NCBI GenBank assembly: GCA_020466095.1
Contig: CM035809.1
Coordinates: 23,497,942 to 23,561,941 of the forward strand
Direction: 5' to 3'
Source: Chlorops oryzae
Taxonomy: Eukaryota > Arthropoda > Insecta > Diptera > Chloropidae
DNA length: 64,000 nucleotides
The translations under genes and the position numbers were made by a program. Numbering within the stretch: the stretch's first letter is position 1; every line of letters begins with the position of its first letter. Shown in pieces: positions 58,101 to 64,000 of this stretch. The notes under the pieces are model-generated. The model was not told the DNA's origin. It did not search any database and saw only the letters and a list, made by a program, of their open reading frames with translations.

Positions 58101-61100
58101 TTCTTACTCACCCAACACATAGAGATACATCTTACGGAAGTCCGCTGGACCAACGGCCGTCGAATTTGCCATGTTATTTTTCATTGTACCAGACTTTGGA
58201 GGTTTCCCATCGACATGCGATGACTTATGCTTACGACTTAACTCTGGAGTTAATGATTCACGTGCCTCTAAACGTGATTGCCGGTAATAATGATGATCCT
58301 CACTAGAGTTCAACATCAATGAATTCATTGAAAGATTAATACCCGAAAGATTATATTGAGCTAATGATAATGGTGGTAACGTTTTAGGCATTGTATCAAT
58401 TAAGGATACAAAATATTTATCCTGTTCATGATAGTTAGCAACATCGTGCGACATGGTATTCGAGCCGGTTGTATTCTTCAGCATACCGATAACTGATTTA
58501 CTATGTGGTAAACCACCTCTGATAAGCAATGCACCATTGCGATGTCTCCAAGTTGGCACTGGGATACGTGAGCTCTTATAGCAACGTCCGAGATGTATGA
58601 GAGCAGCATCATTCACCTTCTGTGGGGCAACCAAAATAGCTGGATATGTACGACAAAGGCTATAGTTCGAATTCGCAGAAGTTATGCGAAAACCACTTGA
58701 AGAATCGTCGAAACCAAGACGACGCCAATCGCGTACATAGCTACGTTCGCGCATACGCTCAACATCCTTGGCCGTTAGTGTGCGTGGCAATGTCTCAGCT
58801 CCACTTATGCCAACACTACCACCCAATTCAAAAGCATCATCATCATCCAGTTCGTCGTCCAACGATCGTGTCTCAAGTGCATCAGCATTGGCAAGCATGC
58901 CGCCTGAACTACCAATGCCACCAATCGTATTCGCTCCTTCAAAGTCCACAATTTTACGCTTAACTTGTGATTTTTGCTTGAATCCCGCTTTCTTTGCAGT
59001 TCGCATAAACGTCTTCTTGGCAAGTCCCTTAAGGGTTGAGTATTTTTCTTTCATTTTTAATGGCGCTGCACCATGCTTTATCGTTCCATATGTTTGAAAA
59101 GCAAAATGTTCAAACTCATCGACGGGATGTCGCGCCTTATTGAGTATTTTACGAAATGTTTCAATCATTTCCGGTGTCACTTCGCTATCGAAGGCAACTT
59201 TAATCAATTGAAAAGTGCTCGAACGCAATTGCAGACCCTCTGGTAATGTCTGATCTAAATGCGCCAGATATAGCACTGAGATTTTCTTCTCTTTCAACAA
59301 TGACGATATTGGAAAAGCACGTATTATCGTCTGCTCACATGCCAATGGATCGCATGGTGAACCTGAAAAGATCATTTCAAATAAAATCATTGAAAATTTC
59401 TATTTGAAATTATATATATCTCTCTATTATACAAAAAAGTTTTTTTTTTTCGCGTGTACTTTTATTTTTGTGTGGCGGATCCAATATGGCTGACTTTTTT
59501 CAAAAATGGAAAGTGGGTGATTGGGACAGAGGGAGAGAGGGTGATGGGGAGAGGGAGAGAGGGTGAGTGGGTGAGGGGGTGAAGGTGAGAGGTGAGAGGG
59601 TGAGAAGGAGAGATGGTGAGAGGTGAGAGGGAGAGATGGGTGAGAGGGAGAGGGGAGAGAGGGAGAGAAGAGAGGTGAGAGGGAGAGAAGTGAGAGAGAG
59701 AGAGAGAGAGAGAGTGGAGAGGGTGAAAGGGGGAGATATATGGTGAGAGGGAAGGAGGGATGTTGAGATGGTGAGAGGGTGGGAAGGTTGGATGGGGGAG
59801 AGAGAGAGAGATGGCGAAGCGATCGTCTGACTTGGGGTTGGTGAGCGAAGCGAACAGGGGCGAAGCCCCTAGTATATATATATATATAATATATATATAT
59901 AATATATATATATATAGACAGAGAAAAGAACAGCAGTCTATCTACCTTTGAAAACGATTCTATAGTTCGTTAGAAATAGTGCACCCTCGGCTGGTATAAG
60001 ACACTGTGTATCTTCTTCACGTCCATCTGGCATTAGGAAACAACGTAAGTGCTCCGTTGCAAGCTCTTCGCCATGTAATAAGCATGGCATTTGTATCTTT
60101 GGTTTCTGCACATGTGGATGCCTTTTCGATTCTGCATAGACAGCCTCCAGTGACTCGATGTGCATGTGCACTACACCAGGTACCATGTCGTGTAGATTAC
60201 GTATATGCTCGGAGGTGACACCTCCCTCAGTGCAAACCCGATCGATAAAACGTGAAACGATTTTCCCAACCGTAACACCAACTTCTGAGGGATCATTCTC
60301 CTCGAATCCCTCATCGGAATGTTCACTCAAGCTATGAGATCCCATTATACTATTCGAAACGCTATTGTTATCCTCCAAGCGAAATGCTTGTCGTGGTCGC
60401 GGTCCTATAGCATTTACATCTGGAGGTATTAGTAATGAGACCATGCGATTCGCATAATGAATCGCTTGACTGTACAATGTAGATTCCTCCGATTGTGCGA
60501 GTTCCTACAATAAATGGAAAAATTTTCAATAAACTCTTTAACATTGAATTTATAACCCTTATTTAGACCTTTTTCTTTTCTGTTTCGAGCGTTGGACTTT
60601 TACGCATTTGTTCAGCAGTTATTTCCAATGCAGTTGGCTCTTCCAGCGGCACATCGTCGAGAACACAATTCGATTCTTTTTTATTCTCACTTATACGACG
60701 TTGTTGCATATATAATGCTTTTATTTGCGCTTGAACGTCCTGATAGAACGTTGACTCCCAGAATTGTAAATTCTTCCAAATCGGATGATCCTGTATGCAT
60801 GTATAAGCGAATTGTAATACTCCGGCTGATAATTTACGACAGAATATTGTCGACATTGGCAACAAGGCCGCAGCAACAGTGTACTCATCAACGCCCGTTG
60901 AGTTTTGAAGAGTTTTATTCATGAATCTGAAAAAAGAATTTTGAAAAAGAGTTTCACAGCCATTCCAATGGACTCATTTCAAGAGCTTACTTGATTATCA
61001 AATCAAATTGCTGATGATCGAGCACAGCCTTGTTTCCATATACATAGCCAAAGAGCTCACGACAAAGTATCAAACGTGCGTCTCGATGCTTCAAAGTACG

Positions 61101-63715
61101 CATAACAGCAGGAACTAATTTTCTTGCATCAGCGATCTTATTCTCAAAGATATACGCAACGCATGTTCTTAAAACCTATAAAAAAAAAAAGTTATATTTT
61201 TTCACAGAGAATTTTGAATAAAATAATAATTTTACCTCTAAGCGTCTCGCCGAATTGAAAACATGCGGACGTACATCCAAAGCTTCAGGCAAACGTGGAC
61301 CCATTGGAATTATGCGATTTTGATTTCTCGCATTGAAACGCGTCTGCGATATATTATTCTTTCGTATGCCATCGCTAATGATGATTTCGACTTTTTCGGG
61401 ACTCAAGCGTGGAAATGATGGTTGATGTATACGATAGAATGCACCTTCTGGTGGACGTAATACTTTTTGCGGATACGTTTGCTGTGTCGGAAATTCATTT
61501 TCATAGAGCGTCTTACCCAGATCTTGTATGTGCGTATAAATCTAAAGAGGGATTCATTTCAAATAAATAACTAATAACAAATCCAAAAAGATAACTCTAT
61601 CGAGAATACACTTACTAAATTTTTATTATTAGCTTCAGACTTAATCATTTCATGCATGGAACTATAGAGCTCATCCCAAGCATCTGCCGGCCTCCACGGT
61701 GGTCCACGTTCATTGACAAATGACGTAAAGAACATGCTGTCGAGGACGCGAAATAAAAATTCACTCTCAATTAGATCCCGTGCACCAAGAAAACCAGCCT
61801 TATGGAACGTTATAACAGGTTTGGGATGTATACGTATAAGTGTTAGACAGGAACGGTAACTGTTATACAAATATGCAAACAAAAAAAAAAAAATAAAATG
61901 AGTATTAGAATAGACATGGAATAATAATATTTAATAGTCGAATAAATACCCTTGAAGCAACAGCGCGAACAAGCGCATAAATATGGCACGCAATTCCTTA
62001 TCGATGAGCGCATCGGATTTAGCATAATTTGGTGGTTTCTCCAGCGATGGAAATGCCAAATCTGCTTGCGATAAATTTGGAAATAATATCATTGTTAGGT
62101 ATTCTTGCGTTTGCTCCCACATCGGTGACGGTAATATTGGAACGGGAGGCGATAATGATGGTGGTATCGTTACAAGACCACCATCCAAATCTACGACAAT
62201 GACATCGAGTAAATCGGTTATTTCAGTTTGTAAGGAGCTATGTATTCCCATTATAAAGGGTGTTGGCGTTGACAGCACTTCAGTTAGCGGTGCTGGCAAT
62301 ATGGGTATATAGACGTGCGTGTATCTAATGGGGTAGAAGTATTAAAATGAAAGGACGTTTCATCGAATACAGGAAGATGATAAAACTTACCGAAACGGAT
62401 ACATTAGAGCTACTAGCGCCTTACAACTCTCTGTTAGATGGGAATAACTTTTCGAATGGAACAGTATCTTATTTTCGGTCATAACAGCACAAAGTAGTAT
62501 AAGTACATTTTTGATTCCTGAATATAAATTCATATAGGCATAAAGTAGGTTTAAACAGTAATGGTACTGCATTGAAAACTTACCCAATTGCCGGAATAAA
62601 AAGTACACGGAAGTACCTGTTGCCGGCAGAGATTGCGATTGAGGTGGTTGCAATGATTGTTTATCGCCCGCACCAATTGAAAAACGAACTTGTAGTCCAC
62701 CAGGTGGTGGTACTTGTATGCATCCGAGAATATTTCCAATTAGAGTTTCCAATGAATAAGCAAGATTCTCAATATAGACTGTATAAATTGTGCCAAGGCA
62801 ATTCTGTAAAAAGATATCAACGTTCGAATCAATCAAATGATTTGGGTAAATCATCATTTTGCCTTTTGGCGATCGTGATTGATCGTTTTTCCTCTTGCTA
62901 AATTTATAATAATTCAATTTTTAATGCTCTTTTGATTTTATCTTAAGGGGCTATTCTACTTTATGGGGCTCAAAAATACGGGATTCTACTTAATTCTACT
63001 GAGGTTCTGGATTTTTTCTGCCAAATCAATCAAATGACTTTGAAAAATTGCTCCTCGAATGCATGTTTACCTTGAAGGTTTCTGGGAAATCCAAACGAGA
63101 AATCAACACCAAACACTTTGGTGCATACATAACACTGTGATGAGCTATATGCGAATTATTTGCTTTAATTGTCGTCGTCGATTCAGTCGTAGCAACTGAA
63201 TTCGTCGTCGCCTGATATTTTGTATTATTGACAACCACACTATCATCTTCGTCGTCGGACTTATTTAGTGTTATTGCTAATGTCTCGTGAAAGCTTAGGC
63301 AAGCACAATAATGCTTATTTGCATCGATATCTGTTAGAACGGAAGTAAAGAATTTCGGCTCTTGCTTTTCGTATGATAAACTCCAGCCGAGCGGTTGACA
63401 GAACTGTTTGAAAAAACAACAACAACAACACAACACGTAAGTTGATTTAAGAAAACAAACAAATGTGTACTATATTTAAAAAATTACACATACCCACTCA
63501 ATTCCATCGATAAAAGGAGTGTCAGACCAATCTTTTAACGGGAAACGTTGCAGTATTTTTCCACAAGATATCGTTCCGTCGCTGTCATCGCTGTTTTCTA
63601 CGAATTTCAATTGAATGTTATTGTGTTTAATTGAGATTAATTAAAAGAAATTATTTAGCTCACTTTCTTTATCATTGTATCCCACAATTACGATGTAGTC
63701 CGCGAGCCGCGACAT
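55173..63715 (-). CDS. Sbf: Sbf: MTMR5/MTMR13-type pseudophosphatase with DENN, GRAM, C1 and PH domains
   Basis: Rab-GEF/pseudophosphatase scaffold of phosphoinositide and endosomal traffic. Exons (5' to 3'): 63664-63715, 63494-63597, 63071-63403, 62584-62803, 62391-62517, 61950-62324, 61616-61859, 61236-61541, 60991-61175, 60569-60926, 59946-60504, 58112-59362, 57351-58031, 56345-57272, 56149-56273, 55335-55414, 55173-55265. They sum to exactly 2006 codons plus stop. Start [21 protein letters not shown] parts lie at residues ~1-570 ([51 protein letters not shown]). GRAM is at ~880-990 ([19 protein letters not shown]). The myotubularin-like domain is at ~1080-1680, with [19 protein letters not shown] where active enzymes have the HCSDGWDRT loop; the Cys and Arg are gone. 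C1 is at ~1800-1850 ([20 protein letters not shown]), C-terminal PH at ~1907-2006 ([19 protein letters not shown]). No frame breaks. Confidence 0.96.
55488..56060. mobile_element. hAT-type MITE in an Sbf intron, perfect 8-bp target duplication
   Basis: Ends CAGTGCCGGCCAC on both sides (13 of 13), flanked by TCTATGAT at 55480-55487 and 56061-56068. 573 bp, no transposase. It lies in the intron between the exons at 56149-56273 and 55335-55414 and ends 88 bases from the former. Confidence 0.9.
57273..57350 (-). other. Sbf: Short Sbf intron made largely of an ATA/TAA microsatellite
   Basis: This 78-base intron keeps the reading frame open and would add a Tyr-rich stretch if retained. The clean donor (G|GTAGGT) and acceptor (TTTCAG|CC), and the family-like joined product [12 protein letters not shown], show it is an intron. 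The TAA run sits at 57294-57320. Confidence 0.75.
59500..59825. repeat. GA/GGTGA-rich low-complexity tract in an Sbf intron
   Basis: About 300 bases of GAGAGGGTGAGAG-type words, with a pure GA run near 59694-59713, in the intron between exons 59946-60504 and 58112-59362. Confidence 0.85.
59826..59873 (+). mobile_element. Possible Helitron-like 3' end
   Basis: The stretch has repeated GCGAAGCGA words and the hairpin AGGGGCGAAGCCCCT (59856-59870), overlapping a terminal CTAG followed by T and then a TA repeat. Hairpin plus CTRR|T is the Helitron 3' pattern, but the usual ~10-base spacing between hairpin and CTAG is missing. No 5' end was found. Confidence 0.35.
59873..59918. repeat. (TA)n microsatellite
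   Basis: Runs of TATATATA with AATAT lapses directly after the hairpin/CTAG end, 28 bases from the Sbf exon start at 59946. Confidence 0.85.
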
Positions 63716-64000
63716 TTTGTTTATATTGAAATTCCCGTTTCTTTCAATCCATGCAAAATTTGTCCAGTTTTTCTATGATTTTGTCCAGTGTTTCACTGCC
63801 CCATACGAAAATTTTGTCCAGTGTTTCCCTGAACAGGGAAAAACTTGGAACGCCTATTTTTCACTAATAAAATTGAATATAAGCGTTAGGGATGTGCATA
63901 AAATCGGAAACGATATTCGAAAACGATCGAATACTGTGTGTATCGATAAATGGCAGTAGTGGCGAGCATAGCGCCCGTTTACACATACCGTCAATATCGT
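63716..64000 (-). promoter_or_regulatory. Sbf upstream region with DRE-like TATCGATA
   Basis: The palindrome TATCGATA (63941-63948) is the exact core of the DREF-binding element frequent in fly housekeeping promoters, ~226 bases upstream of the Sbf ATG. ATATTCGAAAACGATCGAAT precedes it. Three direct copies of TTTGTCCAGT lie at 63760-63825. The start of transcription is not visible. GCCCGTTTACACATACCG at 63971 resembles the end of the MITE at 8287-8744. Confidence 0.45.

Overview
The window is nuclear DNA of a higher dipteran fly. It is AT-rich, full of CA, GA and CAA microsatellites, and its multi-exon genes have GT-AG introns and fly-like proteins (Dis3, nurim, Sbf, an insect-specific Cys-loop channel, a MADF-domain transposon protein). 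A tephritid-like cyclorrhaphan is my guess, but the sequence alone does not fix the species.

Layout. Bases 1-23 kb are mostly non-coding. One minus-strand coding exon (10.69-10.89 kb) of an unrecognised gene sits between a large putative intron and a CAA/GA-rich upstream region. The rest is a repeat landscape: inverted-repeat elements, a nested palindrome, a tRNA-like stretch inside a terminal-inverted-repeat (TIR) element, a degenerate 1.1 kb tandem array and a broken copia retrotransposon (19.9-20.8 kb). Bases 23.2-29.3 kb carry a minus-strand PH-domain protein, possibly Prd1/PLEKHM2-like. Bases 30.2-30.9 kb hold a PIF/Harbinger-like element with a MADF-domain ORF, which ends 47 bases before the Dis3 start codon (Dis3, 30.95-34.40 kb, +). 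A seven-exon ING-type PHD-finger gene (38.1-39.4 kb, +) abuts a decayed thioester-protein (TEP/Mcr-like) fragment and a hAT-type MITE. A run of exactly 100 Ns (40551-40650) is a scaffold join.

After the gap, 40.65-44.12 kb repeats 26.28-30.08 kb almost base for base. This second copy continues into a plausible first coding exon (44.74 kb) that the first copy lacks. The copies differ by single-base indels, SNPs and a clean insertion/empty-site difference for a 307-bp Harbinger-like MITE. The simplest reading is an unmerged allele or misjoined contig overlap; a recent segmental duplication is the alternative.

The right part carries nurim (45.8-46.7 kb, -), a (CCTAA)n array, a group I insect Cys-loop chloride channel (51.1-52.8 kb, +) with an apparent GC-AG intron, and a full-length Sbf/MTMR13-family gene (55.2-63.7 kb, -). 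The 17 Sbf exons sum to an uninterrupted 2006 codons plus stop.

The genes do not form one pathway. Sbf and the PH protein are membrane-traffic type proteins, Dis3 is the exosome nuclease, nurim is an inner nuclear membrane protein, and the channel is a plasma or organelle membrane anion channel. The most useful observations are the duplicated block, the indels clustered in Dis3 and in the first copy of the PH gene, the short divergent PHD gene, and several transposon families with readable termini and target-site duplications. I found no CRISPR array, rRNA gene or convincing functional tRNA gene.
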